Assembly (NCBI GenBank): GCA_964578485.1
Contig: CAZODA010000007.1
Span: 1 to 64,000, forward strand
Reading direction: 5' to 3'
Source: CAZODA01 sp964578485
GTDB lineage: Bacteria > Bacteroidota > Bacteroidia > Bacteroidales > Marinilabiliaceae
Length of the DNA stretch: 64,000 bases
The position numbers and the translations under genes are program-made. The first letter of the stretch is position 1; every line of letters begins with the position of its first letter. Positions 16,111 to 25,471 of the stretch are shown piece after piece. Under the pieces are notes generated by a model. The model did no database searches. It worked only from the letters and a program-made list of their open reading frames with translations, and was not told the origin of the DNA.

Positions 16111-18762
16111 ATGATGGAGAAGGATAAAAATATCAACCTGAATGATGAAGAAATGGCACAGCAAGATGCTCAAAAAAATAAAAAAGAAGAAGTACAGGAA
16201 GTTCCTAAGATCACTTCCCTGCAAGGAATGTTCCGTTCATGGTTTTTAGATTATGCCTCCTATGTTATTCTTGAAAGAGCGGTTCCTCATATAAATGACG
16301 GATTAAAGCCTGTACAGCGGAGAATCCTTCATTCAATGAGGCGACTTGATGACGGACGTTATAATAAAGTTGCCAATATTATTGGACATACTATGCAGTT
16401 TCATCCTCATGGAGATGCTTCAATTGGTGATGCAATAGTGCAGATTGGCCAAAAAGAACTCTTAATAGATACACAAGGGAACTGGGGAAATATCTATACC
16501 GGTGATGGGGCAGCTGCTCCACGTTATATTGAGGCAAGACTTACAAAATTTGCACATGAAGTAGTTTTTAATCCTAAAACAACAGAATGGAAACCTACTT
16601 ATGATGGAAGAAATAAAGAGCCTATAACTCTGCCTGTTAAATTCCCTTTGCTACTTGCACAAGGTGTTGAAGGCATTGCGGTAGGACTCGCCTCAAAAAT
16701 ATTGCCACATAATATTCAGGAGCTTATTGATGCATCCATTGCCCAGCTTAAAAATGAATCTTTTGAATTGTACCCCGATTTCCCCACCGGTGGTATGATT
16801 GATGTCGCCAGATATAATGATGGTATTAGAGGCGGACAAATAAAAGTAAGGGCGAAAATTGGCAAACTTGATGCAAGGACATTAATTATCACCGACATTC
16901 CTTTTGGAAAGAATACTACAACACTTATTGAATCTATATTAAGAGCTATAGATAAAGGGAAAATCAGAATTAGAAAAATCGATGATAATACTGCTGAGAA
17001 TGTTGAAATCCTCATTCATCTGCCATCCGGTGTTTCACCCGATAAAACTATTGATGCCTTATATGCTTTTACAGATTGCGAATTATCTATTTCACCAAAT
17101 TCATGCGTTATAAAGGATAATAAACCGTGTTTTATTGGAGTGTCGGAAATTTTAAAAGCAAATACCGATAATACAGTTTATTTACTCACAAGGGAACTGG
17201 AAATTAGAAAGGATGAACTGGAAGAAGCATGGCATTTTGCATCATTAGAGAAAATTTTTATTGAAAACAAAATATACCAACGCATAGAAGAATGTGAAAC
17301 CTATGAAGCAATAATCAAAACTATTGATAATGGCTTGGAACCTTATAAAAAACAACTGAAAAGGGAGGTTACCAGAGATGATATAATAAAGCTAACTGAA
17401 ATTAAGATTAAAAGAATTTCACGTTTTGATTCAAAAAAAGCTGATGAATATATTATAGCCCTTGAAGAAGAATTAGAACAGGTTGAATATCATCTGCAGA
17501 ATATTATTCCATATACCATAGATTATTTTAAAAAGCTAAAAAAACAATACGGATCAAAATATCCCAGGACAACAGAAATCAGGAGTTTTGAAAATATTGA
17601 AGCCACAAAAGTTATTGTTAAAAACGAAAAGCTTTATATAAATCGTGAAGATGGATTTATAGGCACTTCACTTAGGCGCGATGAATATGTTTGTGATTGT
17701 TCCGGAATTGATGATGTTATTATTTTTTATAAAGATGGCCGTTACCTTGTAACAAAAGTACAGGAAAAAGCTTTTGTAGGAAAAAATATAATCCATCTAG
17801 CTATTTTTAAAAGGAATGACAAGCGAACAATTTACAATGTTGTTTATCGTGATGGTAAAAAGGGTACGTCCTATGTGAAACGCTTTGCTGTTACAGCTGT
17901 AACACGCGACAAAGAATATCATTTAACAAAAGGCACAGCCGGATCAGAAGTATTATATTTCAGTGCCAATCCGAATGGAGAAGCTGAAGTTCTGAAGATA
18001 ACCCTAAAGCCAAGGCCCAGAATAAGGAATCTGATATTGGAATACGATATGGCCGAATTATTGGTAAAAGGGCGAAATACAATAGGAAACATTCTTACTC
18101 GTTATGACATTCACAAAATTGTTCTCAAGAAAAAAGGAGAATCAACCTTAGGGGGAAGGAAAATTTGGTTTGAACCTGAAGTATTACGATTAAATCACGA
18201 AGGAAGAGGAACATTCTTAGGAGAATTCCATAATGAAGATCAAATTCTGGTAATTTCGCGGGATGGAATATTTTATCAAAGCAATTTTGATATCAGCAAC
18301 CATTATGAAGATAATATTTTGTTTATAGAAAAATTCAATCCTGAAACTGTATGGTCGGCAGTTTATTACGATGATGACCAGGAGTATTACTACGTTAAGC
18401 GATTTCAGGCAGAACGTATCAGCAAACCTCAGCGCTTTATAGGAGAAAACCCAAAGTCATATTTAGTTAAAATGACTAAGGTTGAATACCCACGTTTAGA
18501 AATCCGCTTTGGAGGAGAAGATAAAAACAGAGAAAAAGCAATTGTGGAAGTAGCTGAATTTATTAATGTAAAAGGATACAAAGCAAAAGGAAAAAGATTA
18601 ACAACCTATCAGGTTTCAAAAATAAGTGAGTTAGAACCAATCCATCAGCCAAAAAAAGAGCCTGAAGAAAAAAATGATGAAAATGATGGTAATAAAGAAA
18701 AAACTCAGGATATCAAACAAAAGAAACCTGACGGACAAATGTCTATTTTCGATAATGAATAA
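16111..18762 (+). CDS. parC: DNA topoisomerase IV subunit A, 883 aa
   Basis: DNA breakage-reunion subunit. Residues 1-35 are a charged, low-complexity lead. The winged-helix/tower core starts at ITSLQGMFRSWFLDYASYVI, with the helix carrying HPHGDASIGDA (quinolone-determining region) and the catalytic tyrosine in AAAPRYIEARL. The C-terminal part is a diverged beta-pinwheel, followed by a Lys/Glu-rich tail ending QMSIFDNE. Start is ATG-ATG; the second Met is equally possible. It lies 43 bases after parE and 2 bases before aroK. Confidence 0.9.
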   Translation: MMEKDKNINLNDEEMAQQDAQKNKKEEVQEVPKITSLQGMFRSWFLDYASYVILERAVPHINDGLKPVQRRILHSMRRLDDGRYNKVANIIGHTMQFHPHGDASIGDAIVQIGQKELLIDTQGNWGNIYTGDGAAAPRYIEARLTKFAHEVVFNPKTTEWKPTYDGRNKEPITLPVKFPLLLAQGVEGIAVGLASKILPHNIQELIDASIAQLKNESFELYPDFPTGGMIDVARYNDGIRGGQIKVRAKIGKLDARTLIITDIPFGKNTTTLIESILRAIDKGKIRIRKIDDNTAENVEILIHLPSGVSPDKTIDALYAFTDCELSISPNSCVIKDNKPCFIGVSEILKANTDNTVYLLTRELEIRKDELEEAWHFASLEKIFIENKIYQRIEECETYEAIIKTIDNGLEPYKKQLKREVTRDDIIKLTEIKIKRISRFDSKKADEYIIALEEELEQVEYHLQNIIPYTIDYFKKLKKQYGSKYPRTTEIRSFENIEATKVIVKNEKLYINREDGFIGTSLRRDEYVCDCSGIDDVIIFYKDGRYLVTKVQEKAFVGKNIIHLAIFKRNDKRTIYNVVYRDGKKGTSYVKRFAVTAVTRDKEYHLTKGTAGSEVLYFSANPNGEAEVLKITLKPRPRIRNLILEYDMAELLVKGRNTIGNILTRYDIHKIVLKKKGESTLGGRKIWFEPEVLRLNHEGRGTFLGEFHNEDQILVISRDGIFYQSNFDISNHYEDNILFIEKFNPETVWSAVYYDDDQEYYYVKRFQAERISKPQRFIGENPKSYLVKMTKVEYPRLEIRFGGEDKNREKAIVEVAEFINVKGYKAKGKRLTTYQVSKISELEPIHQPKKEPEEKNDENDGNKEKTQDIKQKKPDGQMSIFDNE

Positions 18763-18764
18763 TA

Positions 18765-19301
18765 ATGGAATTGGAACGTATTTATCTAATTGGATTTATG
18801 GGAAGTGGTAAATCCACTATCGGCAAATTATTAGCTGAGCATCTAAGCTGGAGTTTCGTTGATTTAGATACTCTTATAGAACAAACACAAAAAAGAACAA
18901 TAGCATTAATTTTTGAACAGGAAGGTGAAGATAGTTTTAGAAAATATGAGACAACAGCACTACAAAAAATAAAAACTAAAAATAAAGTTGTTATAGCAAC
19001 AGGAGGAGGAGCCCCATGTTATAATAATAATATGGAGGAAATGAATAAAACAGGAATCACTGTTTATTTGAAACTTGCTGCAAATAAATTAAGTGAACGC
19101 CTTTACCCTATTAAAGACAGCAGACCTCTTATTGCAAATAAAACAAAAACTGACTTACTTGATTTTATTAATTACAAACTGCCCCAAAGAGAAATAATAT
19201 ATAACAAAGCAAAGATAATTGCTGATGCAGAAACGGCAAGCCCACAATCTATCATAGGCAGTATTAAAACATATTTAAATCATAATTTTACTGAAAAATG
19301 A
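18765..19301 (+). CDS. aroK: Shikimate kinase, 178 aa
   Basis: Phosphorylates shikimate at the 3-OH in chorismate and aromatic amino-acid synthesis. Seen: Walker A GFMGSGKSTIGK (9-20), DLDTLIE shikimate-binding Asp (33-39), FRKYE (about 62), VIATGGGAP (about 78), and the lid arginine in DSRPLI. Normal length. It starts two bases after parC, so it is cotranscribed with topoisomerase IV though functionally unrelated. Confidence 0.92.
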   Translation: MELERIYLIGFMGSGKSTIGKLLAEHLSWSFVDLDTLIEQTQKRTIALIFEQEGEDSFRKYETTALQKIKTKNKVVIATGGGAPCYNNNMEEMNKTGITVYLKLAANKLSERLYPIKDSRPLIANKTKTDLLDFINYKLPQREIIYNKAKIIADAETASPQSIIGSIKTYLNHNFTEK

Positions 19302-19384
19302 GAAAACACCTATCATTAAAAACTCCTTTTAGAATGTGTTTTTATACCTTAATTTGTTACATTTAAACAAAATTTGTGGCATAT

Positions 19385-20005
19385 ATGAATGATAAAGAGG
19401 GAAATCGGACTGAAATAACTAGGGAAAGTATCCTGGAAAAAGAAGTTCTCAGATTAAAAACTAATGCAAAAAAACAATCATCAAAGTATTACAAACTAAA
19501 AAAATGGTCTATTTTTCAATTTTTCTTTTTTGTAATACTCTTGGTAATGATGCTTATTTATGGAGTAATTCAATGGCCCCCAAAAAGTTCTATAGTTTCT
19601 CAAGGCATGTTGATGGGCTCTTCTGATACTGTATTTATCAGAGATACAATTGAAATAAAATTGCCATATATTGACCTTGAAAAGAAAAAACAACAGGAAG
19701 CATTAATCTTTGAAGTTCCTGAAGACGGAATCATATACAGTATTCAAATGGGAGCTTATACAGAAATTGATTTAAGCCCTTTCAGGCTTAATCTTCTTTC
19801 AATATACCAATACTCATACGAGAATATAAATCAACTAACGGCAGGATTATTTCAGGATTATAATAATGCAGCACATTTTTTGGACCTTATTATTCAAATG
19901 GGCTTTGAAGACGCTTTTATTGTAGCAACAAAAAATGGAAGACGAATTTCTGTTCAAGAAGCCTTATCGTTCCAAAAACAAACTCTCCCTGAAAATATGT
20001 ATTAA
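19385..20005 (+). CDS. Single-pass membrane protein with SPOR-like C-terminal domain, 206 aa
   Basis: N-terminal cytoplasmic coiled/charged stretch (about 1-45), one TM helix WSIFQFFFFVILLVMMLIYG, then a periplasmic part. The last 80 residues look like a SPOR peptidoglycan-binding domain: IIYSIQMGAYTEID, a middle helix, then LTAGLFQDYNNAAHFLDLI and DAFIVATKNGRRISVQEA. SPOR domains bind denuded glycan strands at division sites. The ATG at 19385 is preferred to a GTG at 19376. Exact role is unknown; cell-envelope or division function is inferred. Confidence 0.65.
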   Translation: MNDKEGNRTEITRESILEKEVLRLKTNAKKQSSKYYKLKKWSIFQFFFFVILLVMMLIYGVIQWPPKSSIVSQGMLMGSSDTVFIRDTIEIKLPYIDLEKKKQQEALIFEVPEDGIIYSIQMGAYTEIDLSPFRLNLLSIYQYSYENINQLTAGLFQDYNNAAHFLDLIIQMGFEDAFIVATKNGRRISVQEALSFQKQTLPENMY

Positions 20006-20028
20006 CTTTTTTACCCTTTTATAAACTT

Positions 20029-21132
20029 TTAGCGTTTTAAACTCCAGGTAAGCTTTTTTACAAGCTTATACTTGTAAAAAAATTCTTTTGCAATTACTCT
20101 TATTATTGTATATACAGGTATTGCCAAAAACATTCCTAAAACACCGGCTAAATGTGCAGAAGCCATTATCACTATAAATATTTCAAGTGGGTGTGCATGC
20201 ACACTACTAGAAAATATAATAGGTTGAAAAATTATGTTATCAATTAATTGAACAATAATATAAACTACTGCTATTGATAATAAAAATATTGGTAGAGTCA
20301 TGGGAATGGCTGTCTGGAAATAAATAATAAGTCCCGTAAGGAGGCCGAAAAATGTTCCAATAAGGGGCCCCACATAAGGAATGACATTTAATAAACCCGT
20401 AATTAAACCAACAGTAAGAGCATGGTTAAAATTAAAGCCAAGGATTAAAAAACCAGTGGTGATTAATAGACAAATTAAAAAAATCTGAATCAAAATCCCT
20501 ATAAAATATCTTCGCAACAAATATTTTGTTGAATTCAAAACATGCTGAAGGCCCTCTTCATGTTCTTCAGGAACAATTAACATTAATGCCCTCAATAAAA
20601 GCCCCTCTTCCTTCAAAAAGAAAAATGTAATGAAAGTGATAGAAAAAATGGCAACAAATAATCCCCCAAAAAAGCCAACTACACCGGTAAAAGTATCTTT
20701 CAACTGATTAATATTAAGCATGGCTGTTGCCATCTCCTTTATTTGCGTTTCTATTGCAGTAACTATTGCTGCATTTGAATGCCGTAATGGATCCAAAGCT
20801 TCATACATAAGGCGATTAGCTCGTTCAATTACCTGAGAAATATCCACTGTTGAAAAGTAATTTAATTCACTACTTATCAGTGGTATGGCAAATCCAAAAA
20901 AGACAAGTACAAAAGTCCAAATAACAAGCATGGTAAGCAAAGCTGCAATACCATTGGAAACATGATGACCCCTTATGTTAATACGCCTAAATAAGTGTGA
21001 AATAGGACGAGCTATTAGCGATATTATTGCAGAAATTAAAATGTAAAATAAAATCGACCGAAAATACCACATTAAAAAGCCTGCCGCCAGTACTAAAATA
21101 AATATTACAAAATATCTGACCGAGTCTTTCAT
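20029..21132 (-). CDS. AI-2E family (PerM/YtfL-like) membrane permease, 367 aa
   Basis: Integral membrane protein with about 7-8 TM helices. Seen: N-terminal paired hydrophobic segments, a soluble loop with predicted helices (about 90-150), FITFFFLKEEGLLLRALMLIVP, and the C-terminal GLLNVIPYVGPLIGTFFGL, a hallmark of PF01594. Family members have been linked to autoinducer-2 export, Na+/H+ exchange and other efflux; the substrate here cannot be inferred. Convergent with the SPOR gene, only 23 bases between stops. Confidence 0.85.
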   Translation of the reverse strand: MKDSVRYFVIFILVLAAGFLMWYFRSILFYILISAIISLIARPISHLFRRINIRGHHVSNGIAALLTMLVIWTFVLVFFGFAIPLISSELNYFSTVDISQVIERANRLMYEALDPLRHSNAAIVTAIETQIKEMATAMLNINQLKDTFTGVVGFFGGLFVAIFSITFITFFFLKEEGLLLRALMLIVPEEHEEGLQHVLNSTKYLLRRYFIGILIQIFLICLLITTGFLILGFNFNHALTVGLITGLLNVIPYVGPLIGTFFGLLTGLIIYFQTAIPMTLPIFLLSIAVVYIIVQLIDNIIFQPIIFSSSVHAHPLEIFIVIMASAHLAGVLGMFLAIPVYTIIRVIAKEFFYKYKLVKKLTWSLKR

Positions 21133-21588
21133 AGAAACAAATATCTAAAAATATTGCTTTGATGTGAAAAAATAAAATAACATTTTAAAATGTCTAATAT
21201 TTTACATTTTAACTAACTCATCTGATAACATCAATTAAACATCATATTTTACAGAAAATTCGACTTTATGATGAAGAAAAAACTATGATAATCACAGCGT
21301 AATCTTCAAACAATAACATTCTTCATCAGAAAGAGCTATAAATAAAAGAGTTAAAAATAATTTGAAATTAGCTTAAAACTTATGATATTCGCTCTGTAAA
21401 AGGATTAATATTTTTACTCAGTATAAATATAATATAAATAATAGAAAATAACTTAAGCAGATAAATCAAAGATATAAAATAAATGCAAAAGTTATAATTA
21501 TATAAACATGAAACCTTAAAACCTTGCAATCTATTGACAACCAGGTGTAAGTTGAAATAAAAGAGTTTCGTTAAAAATCACAGTTTTC
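21133..21588. other. 456-base AT-rich divergent intergenic region
   Basis: Lies between the divergent starts of the AI-2E permease and the ADP-ribosylglycohydrolase gene. No gene, hairpin terminator or clear TTTG/TAnnTTTG promoter pair was seen on either strand. Confidence 0.5.
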
Positions 21589-22356
21589 ATGAAAGGAGCA
21601 ATAATTGGGGATATTATCGGATCTGCATTTATCAACAAAAAACTTTCAAATACCAAATTCCAACTTTTCGGACCAGCCTCCGAATATACAGATGACACAG
21701 TTTTAACTATGGCAACTGCTGAGTCTGTTATTTTCAATATTGATTATAAAGAAACTCTTATGAATTGGGTGCTTAAATATCCAAATGCAGGATATCGCGA
21801 TAGCTTTTTAAAATGGATCAAATCCGGAGCTTCCATTCCGTATATAAGTAAAGGGCCTGGTGCTGCCCGACGTATTAGCCCAATAGGCTTTGCTGCAGGC
21901 AGTATTAAAGAAGCCTTAGAAGAAAGCCATAAATCTACTATTGTTACTCACAATGTTCCTGTTCGAATTGAAGCTTCGCAAGCAACTGCAGTTTCAATTT
22001 TTATGGCTAAAAATGGAGCTACAAAGAAGGAAGTACGCTCATTTGTATCTGTTCACTTCGATTATGATCTTTCGTTGAGTACAACATACTGGAAAAAGAA
22101 AATCCAATCGGGAGAAGAGTTAATAACCCCGGTACCACCTGCTATGGCGGCATTTTTAGAAGCTTCAGACTTTGAAGAAGCTATTAGACTGGCAATTTTT
22201 ATAGGTGGTCCAACAAACACAATAGCTTCAATTGCCGGCGGCTTGGCACATGCTTATTTTAAACATATTCCCAAAGCTTTTACAAAACGTGCACTCTCGA
22301 GAATAAGCCCTGAAATGGAAAAATTATTAAGTGATTTCGAGGAAAAATACTCTTAA
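21589..22356 (+). CDS. ADP-ribosylglycohydrolase-family protein with altered metal site, 255 aa
   Basis: Belongs to the DraG/ARH family (PF03747), Mg2+/Mn2+ enzymes removing ADP-ribose from proteins or related substrates. Seen: GAIIGDIIGSAF at the N-terminus, the first metal motif YTDDTVLT (33-40), GPGAARRISPIGFAAG (about 88-103) and THN. The second metal motif, normally GGDxDT, reads GGPTNT (206-211): both aspartates are replaced, by Pro208 and Asn210. Hydrolase activity is therefore doubtful; it may bind ADP-ribose without cleaving it. Single gene, convergent with lon. Confidence 0.8.
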   Translation: MKGAIIGDIIGSAFINKKLSNTKFQLFGPASEYTDDTVLTMATAESVIFNIDYKETLMNWVLKYPNAGYRDSFLKWIKSGASIPYISKGPGAARRISPIGFAAGSIKEALEESHKSTIVTHNVPVRIEASQATAVSIFMAKNGATKKEVRSFVSVHFDYDLSLSTTYWKKKIQSGEELITPVPPAMAAFLEASDFEEAIRLAIFIGGPTNTIASIAGGLAHAYFKHIPKAFTKRALSRISPEMEKLLSDFEEKYS

Positions 22357-22431
22357 TATTTTATTACCAATATCAAGAATTAATAATAAAACATTTGAAT
22401 TTCCCGACAGGCTCAAAGAAAAAAATGAAAA

Positions 22432-24855
22432 CTATATAAGAGCCAAATTTAATACGTCCATTATTGTATCCACATAATGAAAAGTCAATCCTTCTACATA
22501 AAAATCTTTTATCTCCTCAACATCTTTTCTATTCTCACGTGAAAGAACAATTTCGGTGATACCTGCACGTTTTGCAGCAAGTATTTTTTCTTTAATGCCT
22601 CCTACAGCTAAAACCTTACCCCGTAGAGTTATTTCTCCTGTCATTGCCAAGCGTGATTTCACCTCCCTTTTTGACAGTACCGAGGCTATTGATGTAACCA
22701 TAGTAATACCGGCCGATGGACCATCTTTGGGAATTGCTCCTTCAGGAACATGAATATGAAAATTACTAGCTTCAATTATTCCGTCATCTAAAGAAAGGAT
22801 ATCTGCATTTGATTTAAGATATTCAAGAGCCAATATAGCAGACTCCTTCATTACCTCACCAAGGTTACCAGTAAGTGTTAAGTTGCCTTTCCCTTTACTT
22901 AAACTACTCTCCACAAATAAAATATCGCCCCCAAAAGCTGTCCAAGCAAGCCCTGTTACAACACCGGGTGGCAATTCTTTTTCCCAACTATCTTTTGAAT
23001 ATTTTTCAACTCCAAGATAAGAGCGCAAGTCGGCCATTGAAATATTCTTCTTAACCTTTTCTTCGGAAGCGATTTTAAGTGCAATCTTCCTAAATAAACG
23101 AGCAAGCACTTTATCAAGCTCACGCACTCCTGATTCTCTGGTATATCTTTCTATCATGAAAGAAAGAACCGGTTTTGTCAATGATATGGTTCCCGTAGGA
23201 ATGCCATGATTTTCTAATTGCTTTGGAATTAAATGTCTTCTTGCAATCTCAATCTTTTCTTCAAGAATATATCCGCTTACATCTATTAACTCCATTCGGT
23301 CAAGCAAAGGAGCAGATATAGGATTCAAAGTATTTGCAGTAGTAATAAACATTACCTTTGACAAATCAAAATCAACTTCTAAGAAGTTGTCATGAAAGCT
23401 GCTGTTCTGCTCGGGATCCAAAACTTCAAGCAAAGCAGAAGCAGGATCACCATGATAACTATTGCTGATCTTATCAATTTCATCCAAGATAAAAACAGGA
23501 TTGGCAGCACCTGCTCTCTTAATATTCTGAATAATCCTACCGGGCATGGCTCCAATATATGTTTTTCGATGACCCCTAATTTCAGCCTCATCATGCAAGC
23601 CTCCTAAAGACATCCTGACATATTGTCGCCCCAAAGCTTCGGCAATTGATTTTCCAAGTGATGTTTTACCAACTCCCGGAGGACCATATAAACAAAGAAT
23701 CGGTGACTTAAGATCGCCTTTTAATTTCAATACAGCCAAATGCTCAAGTATCCTTTCTTTAACATTATCAAGACCATAATGATCTCGATCTAACACTTTA
23801 CGAGCACTTTTTAAATCAAAAACATCAGAAGTATATTCATTCCAAGGAAGATCAAGCATGGTTTGCAAATAGTTATGCTGAACAGAATATTCACCGGAAG
23901 CAGGATTAAGCCGACGAAGTTTCTCTAATTCCTTTGTAAAAACAGAGGCAACATCCTCATTCCATTTTTTATCCTTAGCTGCAGCCTCCATCTCTTCAGC
24001 TTCCTGCTCAACAGGACTTGCTCCAAGCTCATCCTGAATGGTCTTCATATGCCGCTGAAGCAAATATTCACGTTGCTGCTGATCTATATCGATTTTAACC
24101 TTTGATTGTATATCATTCTTAATTTCAAGGAATTGAACCTCTTTTACCAAGTGTTCAACCAATAACAATCCACGTTTTTTAAGATCATCAGTCTCTAATA
24201 TATGTTGCTTGTCAGCAACTTTTAATTCAGTATTGGAACCAATATAGTTAATTAAAAATGCAGAGTTATCAATATTCTTGAGTGCAAAAGAAGCTTCCTG
24301 AGGAATTTGAGGAGAATTCTTTATAACCCTTAAAGATAAATCTTTCAAAGAACTTACAACAGCCTCAAACTCACGCTTATCATCATTCTCAGGAATTAAT
24401 TCTTCAAGTAGGGATATCCTAGCAACAAAATATGGGTCTTCTGATGTTATTTCATGCCATTTAAATCGCTTGCGTCCCTGAATAATAACAGATATAGAGC
24501 CATCAGGCATTTCAAGAATTTTTAAAACTCTTGCAATAGTACCAACCTCGTAAATATCTGAAGGTGAAGGATCATCAATCTTATAGTCACGCTGAGAAAC
24601 AACACCAAGAAATCCTTTCTTCTTCTGAACATCACGCACTAATTGAAGCGATTTTTCACGACCAATAGCAATAGGAAGTATTACACCGGGAAATAATACC
24701 GTATTACGTAAGGGAAGAATAGGAACCTCCTCAGGCACAGCATCGTCCTCTAAGTCCTTTTGATAATCATCATCTTCAACAATAGGTATGTATTCAGCAT
24801 CAGAAGGTAAATCAGAAAGTAAAAAAGAAGTTTTTATTTTATTTTTATTATCCAT
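22432..24855 (-). CDS. lon: ATP-dependent protease Lon, 807 aa
   Basis: Cytoplasmic AAA+ serine protease for misfolded and regulatory proteins. Domains: N-terminal LON substrate domain (about 45-250; EVPILPLRNTVLFPGV), coiled region, AAA+ with Walker A GPPGVGKT (391-398) and FILDEIDK Walker B, then the protease domain with Ser714 in PKDGPSAG and the lysine in GGIKEKILAA. ATG at 24855 is preferred to a TTG two codons upstream. An acidic DDDYQKDLEDD stretch precedes the LON domain. Monocistronic by context. Confidence 0.95.
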   Translation of the reverse strand: MDNKNKIKTSFLLSDLPSDAEYIPIVEDDDYQKDLEDDAVPEEVPILPLRNTVLFPGVILPIAIGREKSLQLVRDVQKKKGFLGVVSQRDYKIDDPSPSDIYEVGTIARVLKILEMPDGSISVIIQGRKRFKWHEITSEDPYFVARISLLEELIPENDDKREFEAVVSSLKDLSLRVIKNSPQIPQEASFALKNIDNSAFLINYIGSNTELKVADKQHILETDDLKKRGLLLVEHLVKEVQFLEIKNDIQSKVKIDIDQQQREYLLQRHMKTIQDELGASPVEQEAEEMEAAAKDKKWNEDVASVFTKELEKLRRLNPASGEYSVQHNYLQTMLDLPWNEYTSDVFDLKSARKVLDRDHYGLDNVKERILEHLAVLKLKGDLKSPILCLYGPPGVGKTSLGKSIAEALGRQYVRMSLGGLHDEAEIRGHRKTYIGAMPGRIIQNIKRAGAANPVFILDEIDKISNSYHGDPASALLEVLDPEQNSSFHDNFLEVDFDLSKVMFITTANTLNPISAPLLDRMELIDVSGYILEEKIEIARRHLIPKQLENHGIPTGTISLTKPVLSFMIERYTRESGVRELDKVLARLFRKIALKIASEEKVKKNISMADLRSYLGVEKYSKDSWEKELPPGVVTGLAWTAFGGDILFVESSLSKGKGNLTLTGNLGEVMKESAILALEYLKSNADILSLDDGIIEASNFHIHVPEGAIPKDGPSAGITMVTSIASVLSKREVKSRLAMTGEITLRGKVLAVGGIKEKILAAKRAGITEIVLSRENRKDVEEIKDFYVEGLTFHYVDTIMDVLNLALI

Positions 24856-24975
24856 TATCAATGTACTCCAACTGTCAAAATGTCGTAATATTTTTTAAAA
24901 TTTCCTATATATAAGTAAGGCAATAGCCATGCCAAAAGAAAAAATACTATGAGCAGCTCTCCTCAAAAATAAAAA

Positions 24976-24999
24976 AAGCTTCGGAAAATTCCGAAGCTT
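24976..24999 (-). terminator. Terminator of rpmE
   Basis: AAGCTTCGGAA and TTCCGAAGCTT pair perfectly over 11 bases around a two-base core (AA). On the minus strand the stem is followed by seven T, then A and five more T. It starts about 20 bases beyond the rpmE stop. Confidence 0.92.
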
Positions 25000-25020
25000 A
25001 AATCAATCAGTTTGAAAAAA

Positions 25021-25284
25021 CTATTTCTTCTTATTTTCCAAATGTTTTTGATATCTGCTTCTAAATTTATCAACACGACCGGCAGTATCAACCAATTTCA
25101 TCTTCCCGGTAAAGAAAGGATGTGAAGAACTCGAAATTTCAAGCTTCACAAGAGGATATTCTACGCCATCAATTTCTTCCTTTTCGCGAGTGTTGACTGT
25201 TGAACGGGTAATAAAGGTGTCACCATTCGACATATCTCTGAAAGCAACCAAACGATAATTTTCAGGATGAATTTCCTTTTTCAT
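25021..25284 (-). CDS. rpmE2: 50S ribosomal protein L31 type B, 87 aa
   Basis: Large-subunit protein bL31. The start MKKEIHPENYRLVAFRD and the SSSHPFFTGK segment are typical. The four zinc cysteines of type A L31 are absent, which marks the zinc-free type B (C-minus) paralogue that in many bacteria replaces the zinc form under zinc limitation. No C-plus paralogue is in this window. Monocistronic, with a textbook promoter upstream and a strong terminator. Confidence 0.93.
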   Translation of the reverse strand: MKKEIHPENYRLVAFRDMSNGDTFITRSTVNTREKEEIDGVEYPLVKLEISSSSHPFFTGKMKLVDTAGRVDKFRSRYQKHLENKKK

Positions 25285-25386
25285 TGTAACTTTAATTTAT
25301 GTTTACTAATCCTGACCTCTAAAATAAATAGCGAACAAAATTCATTATCTTAAAAACCAGATTTCGCTCATTTTGTAAATAGGGTG

Positions 25387-25418
25387 CAAAGATAACATAT
25401 TCATTTGCAACCCACAAA
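25387..25418 (-). promoter_or_regulatory. Promoter of rpmE
   Basis: Minus-strand TTTG (25418-25415), 20 bases, TATCTTTG (25394-25387): an exact match to the Bacteroidetes TTTG-N19-21-TAnnTTTG promoter. It would give a leader of about 95 bases before the ATG. Confidence 0.75.
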
Positions 25419-25471
25419 ATTTTAATATATTAATTCTGCTTATTTATTTTTGTTAAAGGCTTAATTTAAAC

